Shown here: positions 1 through 8,777 of the stretch, one piece after another
How positions within the stretch are numbered: the stretch's first letter is position 1
How the letters are laid out: each line of letters starts with the position of its first letter
Source: Acinetobacter calcoaceticus
GTDB lineage: Bacteria > Pseudomonadota > Gammaproteobacteria > Pseudomonadales > Moraxellaceae
Direction of reading: 5' to 3'
Length of the DNA stretch: 64,000 nt
Assembly: GCF_900520355.1 (NCBI RefSeq)
Contig: NZ_LS999521.1
Span: 1,178,001-1,242,000 of the forward strand
The notes under the pieces: model-generated
Database searches by the model: none
What the model was told of the DNA's origin: nothing
The model's input: only the letters and a program-made list of their open reading frames with translations
Made by a program: the position numbers and the translations under genes

Positions 1-208
1 TGTTTTAGAAAATGGCCTTTCAATTTTAGTCGCACATAATATTGATTTAGCAAATAAAATTCCTAATTTGAAAAAAGGTGACATGGTAGAGTTTTATGGC
101 GAATATGAATATAACCCTAAAGGTGGTGTATTACACTGGACTCATCGTGATCCACAAACTCGTCATGAAAGCGGTTGGCTTAAACATGATGGGCAAATCT
201 ATCAATAA
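1..208 (+). CDS. DUF3465 family protein, C-terminal part (5' end outside window)
   Basis: The reading frame is open from base 2 to a TAA at 206-208, giving 68 residues of a C-terminus; the start lies before the window. Recognisable elements are a run containing KKGDMVEFYGEYEYN, then GGVLHWTHRDP and a GWLKHDGQIYQ end. These match my recollection of the DUF3465 family, small bacterial proteins that usually carry a signal peptide and look like a compact beta-barrel. The W-T-H-R-D stretch is the most conserved part. No biochemical role is known to me. Only the tail is visible, so export and total length cannot be judged. Confidence 0.7.
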   Translation, partial: VLENGLSILVAHNIDLANKIPNLKKGDMVEFYGEYEYNPKGGVLHWTHRDPQTRHESGWLKHDGQIYQ

Positions 209-313
209 AGCCAAATAAACGAATAAAAATATTGTTCTTTATAGAGCAATTTTATTCTATTCAGTTTCTTAAAACATGCTATGGTTTTTTTATTGAATAG
301 ATGAGACGTATTT

Positions 314-1138
314 ATGCAGCGGGAGCAAGCCGATTATCTGCATGTGCGGGAGCTGGGTGGTTTAGAGTTACTAAAAGCACATTATCACCAAACACAATTT
401 TCGAAGCATACTCATGAAGGGTATTGTATCGGTGTGATTGAAGAGGGCGCACAGTCTTTTTTTCGGACGGGCCAGCTACATGTAGCTCCTAAAGGCGATA
501 TTATTTTAGTAAACGCTGATGAGATTCATACGGGCTCATCTGCTGTTGAGTCGGGTTGGCGATATCGGGCGATTTACCCCACACCTGAAATGTTGGCAGA
601 AGTCAGCCAAGATTTCTTTGAAAATTCACGTGGGGCGCCATGGTTTCCTCAAGCTGTGATTCGTGACTTAGGTTTGGCCCAACAACTTTGTTTACTTTTT
701 GATTTATTAGAACAAAAAGATAATTTCTTGTTAAAAGAAACAATGTATTTGTCTACTTTAGCCTGTTTAATGAAACGACATGGTAAATCAAATCACACTT
801 TTTGTGAGTTGCCTGAGGCATATTCCAAAATATTAAAAGTTAAAGAATTACTAGTAGAAATGCCTGAAACGAATTTTTCTTTGCAAGATCTGGCTAACAT
901 GGTGGGATTGAGTGCATGGCATTTCTTAAGACAATTTAAAAAATATGTGGGCTTGCCACCTCATGCATGGCTTGTTCAAGCACGCTTACAAAAAGCAAGG
1001 CAATTATTAAAACAGGGTGACCAAATTGCCATGGTGGCGCAGCAATGTGGCTTTTCTGATCAAAGTCATTTTAATCGCCACTTTAAAAAAGCTATGGGGG
1101 TGACACCAACTCAATATGTAGCTAGTCTAAATAACTAA
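314..1138 (+). CDS. AraC-family transcriptional regulator (likely controls azlCD)
   Basis: A 274-residue protein with AraC architecture. The N-terminal half holds a cupin-like effector domain (H-T-H-E-G near residue 33 and a P-K-G-D...D-E-I-H-T-G stretch near 60-74). The C-terminal 100 residues contain the two helix-turn-helix units, the second ending in CGFSDQSHFNRHFKKAMGVTP, the usual AraC signature. It sits 93 bp upstream of the azlCD pair on the same strand. An AraC regulator next to an amino-acid exporter is a common arrangement, so it probably activates azlCD in response to an amino acid; that link is inferred from position. The effector cannot be read from sequence. Confidence 0.88.
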   Translation: MQREQADYLHVRELGGLELLKAHYHQTQFSKHTHEGYCIGVIEEGAQSFFRTGQLHVAPKGDIILVNADEIHTGSSAVESGWRYRAIYPTPEMLAEVSQDFFENSRGAPWFPQAVIRDLGLAQQLCLLFDLLEQKDNFLLKETMYLSTLACLMKRHGKSNHTFCELPEAYSKILKVKELLVEMPETNFSLQDLANMVGLSAWHFLRQFKKYVGLPPHAWLVQARLQKARQLLKQGDQIAMVAQQCGFSDQSHFNRHFKKAMGVTPTQYVASLNN

Positions 1139-1231
1139 ATTATTAAAAAATTATTTACAGCAATTTTATTCAATATAAGTCGGCCTTCATCAAGCATGTT
1201 GTAGAGATGCTTCTTATATTGGATTTTATAT

Positions 1232-1948
1232 ATGAATATTCAGCTTAATCAGACGGTTGGGTTTCCAAAAAATAAGCCATCTTATCTCTTTTTACGTGGC
1301 GCAATGGATATTTTACCATTGTCAATTTCTGTCATTCCATGGGCAATTTTAGCAGGCTCTATGGCAATTCATGCAGGTTTATCTTTTTATAAAGCACTTG
1401 CGATGTCAGGAATTATCTTTGCTGGAGCAGCTCAATTAGTTAGTTTAAGCATGGTAATGGAAGGCGCATCCGCTTTTACAATTTATGTGACTATTTTCTT
1501 TTTAACGGCTCAGCATTTTATTTATGCATTAACTTTAAGAAATGACATTTCTATTTTGCCTCTTTCGAAACGGTTAAGTTTGGGCTTTTTATTAACAGAT
1601 GAATTATTTGCGGTGTGTGCATCTGGTGAAAAAAGGCAGCCAGAATATTTGTTGGGTGCAGGTCTATCTTTTTATTTATTCTGGGTAGTGTTTAGCTTGG
1701 TAGGAATACTTTTGGCAACAGTGATTCCTAATTTATTAAATTATCATTTAGATTTTTCAATTGTGGCTATTTTTATTGCCATGATAGTGCCGTTATGTAA
1801 GGGGTTGCCAGTAGTCGCTGGTATTTTAGTGACTTGTTTAAGCGGGTTTTTCTTTAAATTTTATCAAGTTGAAGGGGCGATTTTACTTTCAGGGTTAATA
1901 GGGATGTTGGTTGCTGTGTTAACTGAAAAAATAGGTAAGGAGCAGTAA
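1232..1948 (+). CDS. azlC: AzlC family branched-chain amino-acid exporter, large subunit
   Basis: A 238-residue, very hydrophobic inner-membrane protein of the AzlC family. After a short cytosolic start it has about seven predicted membrane segments. Family hallmarks include the G-A-M-D-I-L-P-L-S opening, the GIIFAGAAQLVSLSMV segment and the TAQHFIYALTLR segment around residues 90-105. AzlC pairs with the small AzlD subunit to export branched-chain amino acids or related compounds (Bacillus AzlCD, E. coli YgaZH). The downstream azlD begins one base after this stop, so the two are almost certainly cotranslated. The actual substrate is not visible in sequence. Confidence 0.88.
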   Translation: MNIQLNQTVGFPKNKPSYLFLRGAMDILPLSISVIPWAILAGSMAIHAGLSFYKALAMSGIIFAGAAQLVSLSMVMEGASAFTIYVTIFFLTAQHFIYALTLRNDISILPLSKRLSLGFLLTDELFAVCASGEKRQPEYLLGAGLSFYLFWVVFSLVGILLATVIPNLLNYHLDFSIVAIFIAMIVPLCKGLPVVAGILVTCLSGFFFKFYQVEGAILLSGLIGMLVAVLTEKIGKEQ

Positions 1949-1949
1949 T

Positions 1950-2264
1950 ATGTCTTGGTTTGTGATTTTAGGCTTGGCAGCAATCGTTTTTTTTAATCGT
2001 TACTATTTTTTAGAACCGAATGTTAAAGTTAAACTGCCCCTTGTTATGAATAAAATGCTTAATTATTCTGCGCCTTGTTTGTTAACAGCAATTTGTATTC
2101 CAGTTGTTTTCTTTGATGGCGATAATTTAAAGGGAATTGTAGATAATCCTTATATTTATGCAGCAATCTTTTGTCTTGTGATTTCCATTTATTTAAAAAG
2201 AGTACTTTTAAGTGTTATCGCTAGTTTGGTTTTTTTCTATTTTATAAATTTTCTAATAAATTAG
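1950..2264 (+). CDS. azlD: AzlD family amino-acid exporter, small subunit
   Basis: A 104-residue protein with about four hydrophobic segments, the size and topology of AzlD/YgaH small subunits. It starts with ATG one base after the azlC stop and has its ribosome binding site (AAGGAGCAG) inside the end of azlC. The N-terminal region, with an F-N-R-Y-Y-F-L sequence followed by a short loop with L-N-Y-S-A-P, fits the AzlD pattern in which a transmembrane helix is followed by a conserved R/Y...P loop. It works with AzlC in the inner membrane. Short proteins of this family diverge quickly, so the context with azlC carries much of the weight. Confidence 0.83.
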   Translation: MSWFVILGLAAIVFFNRYYFLEPNVKVKLPLVMNKMLNYSAPCLLTAICIPVVFFDGDNLKGIVDNPYIYAAIFCLVISIYLKRVLLSVIASLVFFYFINFLIN

Positions 2265-2272
2265 TAAAATGT

Positions 2273-2305
2273 AAAAAGCTGAATCGAGATGATCCAGCTT
2301 TAATT
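2273..2305. terminator. Hairpin terminator between convergent azlD and DUF962 gene
   Basis: AAAGCTG at 2275-2281 pairs with CAGCTTT at 2295-2301, with three further pairs inside after one mismatch. It lies between two converging genes and can serve both, although the T-run on either side is short. Confidence 0.5.
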
Positions 2306-2311
2306 TAACGA

Positions 2312-2761
2312 TTAGGAAAGAGCGTGTTTTTGTCTGCTTTTCCATTTAGGTAAGACTTTTCCTAGATAGGCATCCATGCACCAAACCGGTCCAATCAGTA
2401 GAAATTGTAAGTCTTTAAAGAAAGATGGTTTTTTGCCTTCGATTTTATGTCCATAAAACTGTCCGACCCAAGCAACCACAAAAATAGCGATATAAAATCC
2501 TACTCCTACAGGTAGGGTGTAAATGAGCCACGCCATAACGACCAGTAAAGCAGCCATTGCAACAGCAAGTACAAGATCTAAACGTGCATAAAATACTAAA
2601 GTGAGTACAAGTAATAGAGCGGTAAGTAAAGTGCTGAAATGGGCAATGATTCCAATAATAGAAAATAAAATGGCGGGAACGCAGAGCCAGTGAATTTGTT
2701 TATTGGTTGGGTTTTGATGGCTTTCGCTATATTCATCAAACCATTCTGTAATGGATTTCAT
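2312..2761 (-). CDS. DUF962 / Mpo1-like membrane protein
   Basis: A 149-residue membrane protein matching the DUF962 family (yeast Mpo1/YGL010w and bacterial relatives). The N-terminus has the family pattern W-F-D-E-Y-S-E-S-H-Q-N-P-T-N-K-Q-I-H-W; the E-S-H and I-H-W histidines are the conserved ones, and a later GHKIEG near residue 125 supplies another. Four hydrophobic segments span about residues 25-115. Yeast Mpo1 is an iron-dependent dioxygenase in alpha-oxidation of 2-hydroxy fatty acids; whether the bacterial proteins share this is not established. I chose the ATG at 2761 because an AGGAG lies 10 bases before it, whereas a GTG three codons upstream lies too close to that site. Confidence 0.8.
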   Translation of the reverse strand: MKSITEWFDEYSESHQNPTNKQIHWLCVPAILFSIIGIIAHFSTLLTALLLVLTLVFYARLDLVLAVAMAALLVVMAWLIYTLPVGVGFYIAIFVVAWVGQFYGHKIEGKKPSFFKDLQFLLIGPVWCMDAYLGKVLPKWKSRQKHALS

Positions 2762-3274
2762 TAATGGCACACTCCTTGTTTTAGCTTTGATTTATTTTTT
2801 CTGAGTATATTTTATCCTGTTCTTAAGGTGGGCGACAAGAAACCGATACTATTCAACTATAGAGCTTGGTAATGGAGGCTTTTAAAAGCATGAGAAAAAC
2901 GTAATGCCTTGCTTATAGAAAAAGTACTCAATGTAGTCTTGAGAATGATGCAATTTTTCAGAATATTTTTTATAGGTTACGAGATGATGAAATCATCAAA
3001 AAAAGTGTGATTTTGAGATAGGTGGGAAAATTGTATGAAAAAGCTCTGCTCATCTACTCTAAAAACGCCATAAATAGCCCTAATTTTAGAAAAATGGTAC
3101 TAGGGTAGCGCGAATTTAATAAAGTTGCTCTAAACGCAATTTAGAAGCAAAATAAGCTTGGATAAAATAAACCTACTTTTTTGTGTAAAAAATATTCAAA
3201 TTTAAGGTTGGGGAAGGGCTAAAAAAAGAAATTTTTTAACTTAAGTTAGAAATTATTTTTATAGTTTAAAACAT
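2762..3274. other. Gene-free interval, about 510 bp
   Basis: I find no convincing protein or RNA gene here. The DNA is AT-rich. Only very short reading frames occur, for example a 20-codon frame starting at 2948, without good start signals. The part near 2762 carries the upstream signals of the DUF962 gene. Confidence 0.4.
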
Positions 3275-3305
3275 AAAAAAGCCGCATAAAAAAATGCGGC
3301 TTTTT
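3275..3305 (-). terminator. Rho-independent terminator of rlpA
   Basis: GCCGCAT at 3281-3287 and ATGCGGC at 3294-3300 form a 7-bp GC-rich stem flanked by A and T runs. It lies just past the rlpA stop codon on the minus strand. Confidence 0.85.
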
Positions 3306-3328
3306 ACATGAACTCTAGAGGCTATAAC

Positions 3329-3940
3329 TTATGAAGTTGGACCATCAACACGTTCAATATTTACTTTTGCAGTTCCAGCATTGGTAATGCCAAGACGTTT
3401 AGCTGCACCGTATGATAGGTCAAGTACACGATTGCCATGGAAAGGACCACGGTCATTTACTTTTACAACCACACTTTTACCATTGTCTTTATTAGTTACA
3501 CGGATGTAACAGTTCAATGGTAGGCTACGGTGAGCAGCAGTTAGAGCATTCATATCGAATGTGTCACCACTTGCTGTTTTGCGTCCATGGAATTGACGAC
3601 CATACCATGAAGCCATGCCAGTTTGGCTAAACTTACGAACAGTGTTTGAAGCTACTGTGTTAAGTTTTTCAATCACTGAAGGCTCATCTTCAGGGATTTC
3701 AATTTTTGCTGCGATCGCTTGACGACGGATTTGATCGCCAGAACGTTCAGTGATTGAAAGACTGTTAATGTTAGAAAAACGAGAATTAAAATTTTGAGTA
3801 TCTTTACTCAATACACGAGCTGCTAAATTAGAGCCATCTACATCACTATTTAATGATGATGATTGCACCATTTCAGCGTGCAATGGGGCTATGCTTAAAC
3901 TAGCCGTCAGTGCAAGAACGTATTTCAGCGATAACTGCAT
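3329..3940 (-). CDS. rlpA: RlpA-like septal/cell-wall protein (double-psi beta-barrel)
   Basis: A 203-residue secreted protein. It has a signal peptide of about 22 residues ending near A-P-L-H-A, a low-complexity linker to about residue 105, and a C-terminal double-psi beta-barrel. The barrel holds GMASWYG (108-114), G-R-K-T-A-S-G (119-125) and VNDRGPF with the likely catalytic Asp at 163. RlpA proteins act in the periplasm; the Pseudomonas enzyme is a lytic transglycosylase for naked glycan strands at the septum. There is no C-terminal SPOR domain here and no lipobox, so this is a short soluble form. The downstream neighbours on the same strand order, mltB and rodA, fit a cell-wall role. Confidence 0.87.
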   Translation of the reverse strand: MQLSLKYVLALTASLSIAPLHAEMVQSSSLNSDVDGSNLAARVLSKDTQNFNSRFSNINSLSITERSGDQIRRQAIAAKIEIPEDEPSVIEKLNTVASNTVRKFSQTGMASWYGRQFHGRKTASGDTFDMNALTAAHRSLPLNCYIRVTNKDNGKSVVVKVNDRGPFHGNRVLDLSYGAAKRLGITNAGTAKVNIERVDGPTS

Positions 3941-4214
3941 TTGTATAAACTCCTGAGAACATGTACTTTTTTCTTTCAGCTATGGGCTGAAATTTAAAGT
4001 GAACATGTCTGATTATTCACTTTTGCAATTGCTACATTGGGGTGGATAATATTCATCGCTTACGGAGAGTGTCTAGTCTTTAACGAGAAATCGTTACAAA
4101 AAGGGCAAAAACTTACAGTTATGGGTTAAAAAATAATCAAAAGTGTAACAAAATATTAAATTTGTGCGTATTGTGATCTATTTAACAAAAATATTTATTG
4201 ACTTTTACATAACT

Positions 4215-4241
4215 TATAAAAAAGCTAGCCTATCGGCTAGC
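4215..4241 (-). terminator. Terminator of the rodA-mltB unit, overlapping the mltB stop
   Basis: On the minus strand GCTAGCC and GGCTAGC (4235-4241 and 4224-4230) form a stem followed by a T run. The mltB stop codon TAG (4230-4232) lies at the junction of the loop and the stem. Confidence 0.8.
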
Positions 4242-5231
4242 CACTTCAGTGCCTAATAACCATACAGCAGTCGCATACATACGGCTCTTATTATAGGTCG
4301 TAATTACTTGGAAATTCGGGTAAGTTAAATAGTAAATTGGACCGTTATAGTCTTGTAATTGAATAACATTCACCATATCCAGATCATCAATTTTAACTAA
4401 AGGATTTAATGGTGAGACACCTAGTGTCTTTAATGCACCATATGGAAAAGGCTGAGTTAAATCTTTAGCAATAATACTTTCCGGATTTGATCCCGTGTAA
4501 CGTGCCATAAAGCCGATAGGTTGATCGCGTTGCCATCCTTGTTTTGCTAAGTAGTTTGCGATTGAACCAATTGCATCTTCCGCAGAGTTTCTTAAGTCGA
4601 TATGCCCATTACCGTCATAATCGACACCATATTTACTAATATTGCTCGGCATAAATTGTGGATAGCCAATTGCACCTGCGTATGAACCTACAATACTATT
4701 TGTTGGGTAGCCTTCTTTATAAGTCCATGCAATAAGGGCAGCTAGCTCATCACCAAAATATTCAGCGCGGCGAGGGTAGCCAAAAGCAAGTGTGGCTAAG
4801 GCATCACGTGTAATAAAAGAACCTTTATTCGCGCCATAACCTGTCTCAACACCCAAAATACCTAAAATGACAGCCTGAGGTACACCATATTGTTGTTCAG
4901 CACGGTTTAAAGCATCTGTATATTGGTTTTTGAAACGGACACCACGTTGAATTGTTCCTTCAACCAGAAACATAGAACGATAGTCATACCAAGGTTTACT
5001 TTCACCTGGTCGAGTCATAATATTTAGAATGTTTGGTAAATTTTTTGCACCATTCATGGCCGCATCAACCTGATCGCCACTTAACCCATAAGCGCTCATG
5101 GTTTTTTGTTTAAAATTTACATAATCAGGATGTGTTGCAAAATCGTTGGCCTGAGCGAAGTGACTTGTACTGATTAAACCAGTACACAAAGCGAGCATTT
5201 TTAAAGTTTTATTTAAGTGTTGAGACAACAT
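4230..5231 (-). CDS. mltB: Membrane-bound/periplasmic lytic murein transglycosylase B
   Basis: A 333-residue glycoside hydrolase family 103 protein. A signal peptide ends near residue 28 (H-F-A-Q-A). The active-site region is GILGVETGYGANKG with catalytic Glu at 129, and the substrate-binding stretch SYAGAIGYPQFMPS follows near residue 188. The enzyme cleaves the MurNAc-GlcNAc bond of peptidoglycan with formation of 1,6-anhydro-MurNAc. The signal peptide has a Cys at 16, but the context (L-A-L-C-T-G) is a poor lipobox, so lipidation is uncertain. It lies 19 bp downstream of rodA and is probably cotranscribed with it, linking wall elongation with turnover. Length is normal for the family. Confidence 0.92.
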   Translation of the reverse strand: MLSQHLNKTLKMLALCTGLISTSHFAQANDFATHPDYVNFKQKTMSAYGLSGDQVDAAMNGAKNLPNILNIMTRPGESKPWYDYRSMFLVEGTIQRGVRFKNQYTDALNRAEQQYGVPQAVILGILGVETGYGANKGSFITRDALATLAFGYPRRAEYFGDELAALIAWTYKEGYPTNSIVGSYAGAIGYPQFMPSNISKYGVDYDGNGHIDLRNSAEDAIGSIANYLAKQGWQRDQPIGFMARYTGSNPESIIAKDLTQPFPYGALKTLGVSPLNPLVKIDDLDMVNVIQLQDYNGPIYYLTYPNFQVITTYNKSRMYATAVWLLGTEVASR

Positions 5232-5250
5232 ATCGTTTTTAAATTCCAGA

Positions 5251-6393
5251 TTATCGATGTGTATGAATGGACATGACTAAACCAAAAGTGGCCATTAAAG
5301 TAATAATAGCTGTTCCGCCATAACTCATAAAAGGTAAAGGAACACCTACTACAGGTAAAATACCACTGACCATTCCCGCATTTACAAATACATAAACAAA
5401 AAAAGACAAACCAAAGGCGCCAGCAACTAAACGTCCATAGTTATGGAAGCTTTGTAAACCGATTTGGAATGTTCTAAAAATAATAGCAAAATAAAGAATA
5501 ACTAAAATAAGTACACCGATGAGCCCAAATTCTTCGGAATACGCAGCAATAATAAAGTCGGTATGACCTTCGGGTAAAAAGTGCAAATGTGATTGAGTCC
5601 CTTCAAGAAATCCTTTACCTGAAAAACCACCAGAACCAATTGCAGTTTTAGATTGAATAATATTCCAACCTGTACCGAGCGCATCTGCCTCTGGATCAAG
5701 CAACGTTAAAACCCTTTGGCGTTGATAGTCGTGTAAAAGAAATTCCCAAGCAATCGGAATAATGACCGCAGCGCAGGCTCCTGCGGCACCGATCATACGC
5801 CATGATAGCCCACTTAAAAATAAGACAAATATGCCGCTTGCTAGTACTAAAAGAGATGTCCCTAAATCCGGTTGTTCTGCAATTAATAAAAAAGGAATAC
5901 CAATTAATATTAATGATAAAACAACTTGTGAAAAGCTAGGGGGAAGGGGTTTTCGTGCTAAAAACCATGCAACCATCATGGGCATGCCGATTTTCATGAA
6001 CTCACTGGGTTGGACACTTCCGACACCGGGAATATCAATCCAGCGCTGAGCACCCATTCGGACTTCACCAAACACCATGACTGCCACAAGTGAAAATAAG
6101 CCAAACAAATAAAAATATGGTGAAAAAGCTTGATAGACCTTGGGCGGAATTTGGGCTAGACCAAACATAACTAAAAAGCCAATACCAAAACTCATGGCTT
6201 GTTTACTCACTAACCCCACATCCTGTGCAGAAGCACTATATAGTACGGTTAAACCTAATAAAGCATTTAAGAGTAGAAATAGGCATAACCAAGGGTCAAC
6301 ATGGAGTTGTTGCCACTTCGATGGTTGCATAGCGGTGCTAAGACCATCTCGAGGAGCTTGGCGTAAAAATTTATATTGTGGGCTAGGAGACAT
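5251..6393 (-). CDS. rodA: Rod-shape SEDS peptidoglycan polymerase RodA
   Basis: A 380-residue SEDS-family membrane protein with about ten transmembrane segments. Diagnostic parts are the V-Q-P-S-E-F-M-K-I segment near residue 128, the AEQPDLGTSL loop near residue 172, and PEGHTDFIIAAYSEEFG near 275, plus the C-terminal PFMSYGGTAI. RodA polymerises lipid II during side-wall elongation, in a complex with PBP2 and MreBCD. PBP2 (mrdA) is often adjacent in other bacteria but is absent here; mltB follows instead. The ATG at 6393 has no strong ribosome binding site, so the exact N-terminus has some doubt. RodA rather than FtsW is favoured by its length and by the mltB/rlpA neighbourhood. Confidence 0.93.
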   Translation of the reverse strand: MSPSPQYKFLRQAPRDGLSTAMQPSKWQQLHVDPWLCLFLLLNALLGLTVLYSASAQDVGLVSKQAMSFGIGFLVMFGLAQIPPKVYQAFSPYFYLFGLFSLVAVMVFGEVRMGAQRWIDIPGVGSVQPSEFMKIGMPMMVAWFLARKPLPPSFSQVVLSLILIGIPFLLIAEQPDLGTSLLVLASGIFVLFLSGLSWRMIGAAGACAAVIIPIAWEFLLHDYQRQRVLTLLDPEADALGTGWNIIQSKTAIGSGGFSGKGFLEGTQSHLHFLPEGHTDFIIAAYSEEFGLIGVLILVILYFAIIFRTFQIGLQSFHNYGRLVAGAFGLSFFVYVFVNAGMVSGILPVVGVPLPFMSYGGTAIITLMATFGLVMSIHTHR

Positions 6394-6476
6394 GCGGCGT
6401 TAACTAAGGTCAATCAGTGCTTGGCGCATGCTAACATAAACTTGGTTAATGGCAATGTATATCAATATTTTGCAAT

Positions 6477-6502
6477 AAAAAAACCTAGCTCGCGCTAGGT
6501 TT
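6477..6502 (-). terminator. Terminator after the ABC exporter-queF operon
   Basis: AAACCTAGC (6481-6489) and GCTAGGTTT (6494-6502) form a 9-bp stem. Read on the minus strand it is followed by a T-rich run, just past the stop of the gene at 6521. Confidence 0.82.
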
Positions 6503-6520
6503 CCGATAGTCTATTTTTTA

Positions 6521-7171
6521 TTAGTTAAAGAATAGGCCATCATGATATTCAGCCATCGCTTTCAGTTCAGTGCGATTTAAGCTTGGAATCAGTTTATCGA
6601 TTGCAATGTGAACAGCTTTTGTTACGGCTGCTGCACCAATATCGGCTGCTTTGCGCTTAATCATGCCGAGGTCTAATGTTTTATTAAAATCAGACATGAA
6701 GTGTTTGATCATGGCATCACCAAATTGCTTATATAATTCAGCTAAAGCAGCTTTATTAATATCATTGCCAGCTTCAAGCTCAGCAAAGTTATGCTTAAGG
6801 TTAGTCACTAAACCTGCATCTAAATTTACGCCTACTTTATATTGGCCTTGTGGGTCTTTAAATAAGCTTTTTTCAGAAAACTCTACTGACTGTTTAACCA
6901 CATCATTTGGCGCTTTGCTTAACAATTGCTTTAAAAGAACAGCAACAGTTGATTTGACATAGCCTGCTAGTTTTTCGGCAGTATCACGTTTTTCACTTGC
7001 AGGGAAATGCTGAACTAACTTAATTAAGACATTATTAATAATTTCTTCATTCAGTTGTAAAGCAATCTTATCGCGAAGTGGATATAAAGGTTCACTAGAA
7101 TTTTTATTCGCAATTCCAGTCTGCATATCGTTTAATAAGCCTTCAGAAGGGGTAAAACCAAAAAACGGCAT
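6521..7171 (-). CDS. Conserved hypothetical helical protein
   Basis: A 216-residue protein I do not recognise as a characterised family. It has no signal peptide, no cysteine and no membrane segment; the sequence is rich in Lys, Leu and Ala and looks almost wholly alpha-helical, so a cytosolic protein is likely. The start at 7171 is well supported by GAGGA six bases upstream. It is the last gene of a same-strand unit: 23 bp separate it from queF, and a strong terminator follows. That context does not identify a function, since queF and the ABC exporter themselves seem unrelated. Probably restricted to Acinetobacter and near relatives. Confidence 0.7.
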   Translation of the reverse strand: MPFFGFTPSEGLLNDMQTGIANKNSSEPLYPLRDKIALQLNEEIINNVLIKLVQHFPASEKRDTAEKLAGYVKSTVAVLLKQLLSKAPNDVVKQSVEFSEKSLFKDPQGQYKVGVNLDAGLVTNLKHNFAELEAGNDINKAALAELYKQFGDAMIKHFMSDFNKTLDLGMIKRKAADIGAAAVTKAVHIAIDKLIPSLNRTELKAMAEYHDGLFFN

Positions 7172-7194
7172 GGTGTATCCTCAAATTATTCGTT

Positions 7195-8007
7195 TTATTG
7201 TCGTGCCAATCGAATCGGTTTTGGCATCCATGAAAGATCCGATACTCGGCAGGGGTTAATATCAAGTCCGCCGCGACGAGTATAAGTTGCATAAACCATC
7301 AGCTTTTCAGGCTCTAGATTTTGCCAAATATCGGCAAATATCTGCTCGACACACTGTTCGTGAAAGCCGTTATGCTGACGGTACGAGATAATATAAGCTA
7401 AAACACTACGATAACAAGGTTTTTTGCCTTTAAAACGGATAAAAACTGTACCCCAATCAGGCTGTCCAGTGACTGGGCAGTTACTTCTCAAAAGATGAGA
7501 ATACAGTTCAATTTCAACTTCTTCACCCGACTCATCTCGTTTTAAAAGAGTCGCATCTGGATGTTGTTCTAAACGTTCTGGAGCAAGGTTATCAACACAA
7601 ATACCTTGAGGCTTAGAAATCTCTAAATCATCTACTTGAAATAGGGTTAACTCAACTTTTGCACCAGCCGCAGCAGAGAGATCTTTTTCAACCGTTTCAA
7701 TAAATGATTGTTTAGACTCAAACTGAGTGAAATTAAGACTATTAAAGTAAAGTTTTAATGACTTTGACTCAATTAAATTCGGTGAAGATGCAGGTAGCGT
7801 AATTCTGCCAATTGCAACTTGCGGAATAGCATGAGCATTTAACCATGAGATTTCAAAAACATGCCACCAATCTTTACCTTGGGTAATGCCTTCAATATGC
7901 GAGTAGCTTTCACGAGACTGAGCACGGGCAATTGGAAATAAAACATCAGGTTGATAATTAGTTGGATATTGGGTTTCTTTCCCCAATAAGGACTGTTCGA
8001 CACTCAT
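7195..8007 (-). CDS. queF: NADPH-dependent 7-cyano-7-deazaguanine reductase
   Basis: A 270-residue QueF of the long, two-domain (YqcD/E. coli) type. It reduces preQ0 to preQ1 in queuosine synthesis, using two NADPH. The signature ESKSLKLYFNS lies at residues 80-90. The catalytic cysteine is Cys177 in S-N-C-P-V-T-G-Q-P-D-W, with Asp184 as the proton donor, and the substrate-binding FHEQ is at 215-218. The start ATG overlaps the stop of the preceding permease gene by four bases, so translation is probably coupled to the ABC exporter genes. No other queuosine gene lies in this window, so the pathway is dispersed in this genome. Confidence 0.95.
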   Translation of the reverse strand: MSVEQSLLGKETQYPTNYQPDVLFPIARAQSRESYSHIEGITQGKDWWHVFEISWLNAHAIPQVAIGRITLPASSPNLIESKSLKLYFNSLNFTQFESKQSFIETVEKDLSAAAGAKVELTLFQVDDLEISKPQGICVDNLAPERLEQHPDATLLKRDESGEEVEIELYSHLLRSNCPVTGQPDWGTVFIRFKGKKPCYRSVLAYIISYRQHNGFHEQCVEQIFADIWQNLEPEKLMVYATYTRRGGLDINPCRVSDLSWMPKPIRLARQ

Positions 8008-8777
8008 TCACGCATTCCTGAACCACGAGCAAGTAAATAGTAAGCAATTCCGTAAAGTAGAACACAGCATGATGTCACAATGATTAAAGAGAATGAAACA
8101 TTCACATCGCTATGACCTAAAATGCCGAAACGGAAAGCATTAACCATGTAAACAATAGGGTTAATTAAAGAAAGTTTTTGCCAAAAAGGACTAAGTGCAC
8201 TAATGGCATAAAACACACCACCTAAATAGGTTAAAGGTGTAAGAACAAAGGTTGGAATAATAGAAATATCATCAAATGATTTTGCATAGACTGCATTAAT
8301 AAAACCACCTAATGAGAAAAGAACCGAAGTAATTAAGACTGTATATATAGTTACAAACCAGTTATGTATGAAAAGGTCAGTAAAGAACATGCTCATTGCA
8401 GTCACAATTGTACCAACCAATACCCCACGGCAAATACCACCAATCACGTAGCCCCATAAAATAATATGTAGTGGCACGGGACTCATAATGAGTTCTTCAA
8501 TACTTTTTTGGAATTTTACACTAAAGAAACTGGAAGACACGTTGGCATAACTATTAGTAATGACAGCCATCATAATTAAGCCGGGCACAATAAATTGCAT
8601 ATAACTCACGCCACCCATTTGCCCAATGCGTGAACCGACCAAATTACCAAAAATGACGAAGTACAAACTCATTGTAATTGCCGGTGGTAATAAGGTTTGT
8701 GGCCAAATGCGTAGAAAACGGCGTACCTCTTTACGAACGATGGTCCAGAGAGCAATTTGCAGTTGGCTAAAATTCAT
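8004..8777 (-). CDS. ABC-2 type exporter permease (YadH-like)
   Basis: A 257-residue permease with six predicted membrane segments and the ABC-2 family feature, a conserved stretch near residues 85-105 (SVKFQKSIEELIMSPVPLH) where the cytosolic coupling helix contacts the ATPase. It resembles E. coli YadH, partner of YadG. The gene overlaps the ATPase gene upstream and queF downstream by four bases each, so the three are translationally coupled. The exported substrate is unknown; families with this layout include lipid, polysaccharide and drug exporters, and nothing here settles the choice. Confidence 0.88.
   Translation of the reverse strand: MNFSQLQIALWTIVRKEVRRFLRIWPQTLLPPAITMSLYFVIFGNLVGSRIGQMGGVSYMQFIVPGLIMMAVITNSYANVSSSFFSVKFQKSIEELIMSPVPLHIILWGYVIGGICRGVLVGTIVTAMSMFFTDLFIHNWFVTIYTVLITSVLFSLGGFINAVYAKSFDDISIIPTFVLTPLTYLGGVFYAISALSPFWQKLSLINPIVYMVNAFRFGILGHSDVNVSFSLIIVTSCCVLLYGIAYYLLARGSGMRE

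Noticed and set aside
2948-3010. 20-codon frame opening with MQFFRIFFIGYE in the gap before rlpA
   Set aside because: No usable ribosome binding site or promoter and no similarity I recognise; expected by chance in AT-rich DNA.
5762-6403. Open frames on the plus strand opposite rodA
   Set aside because: They are shadows of the rodA coding sequence; rodA is full length with intact SEDS motifs.
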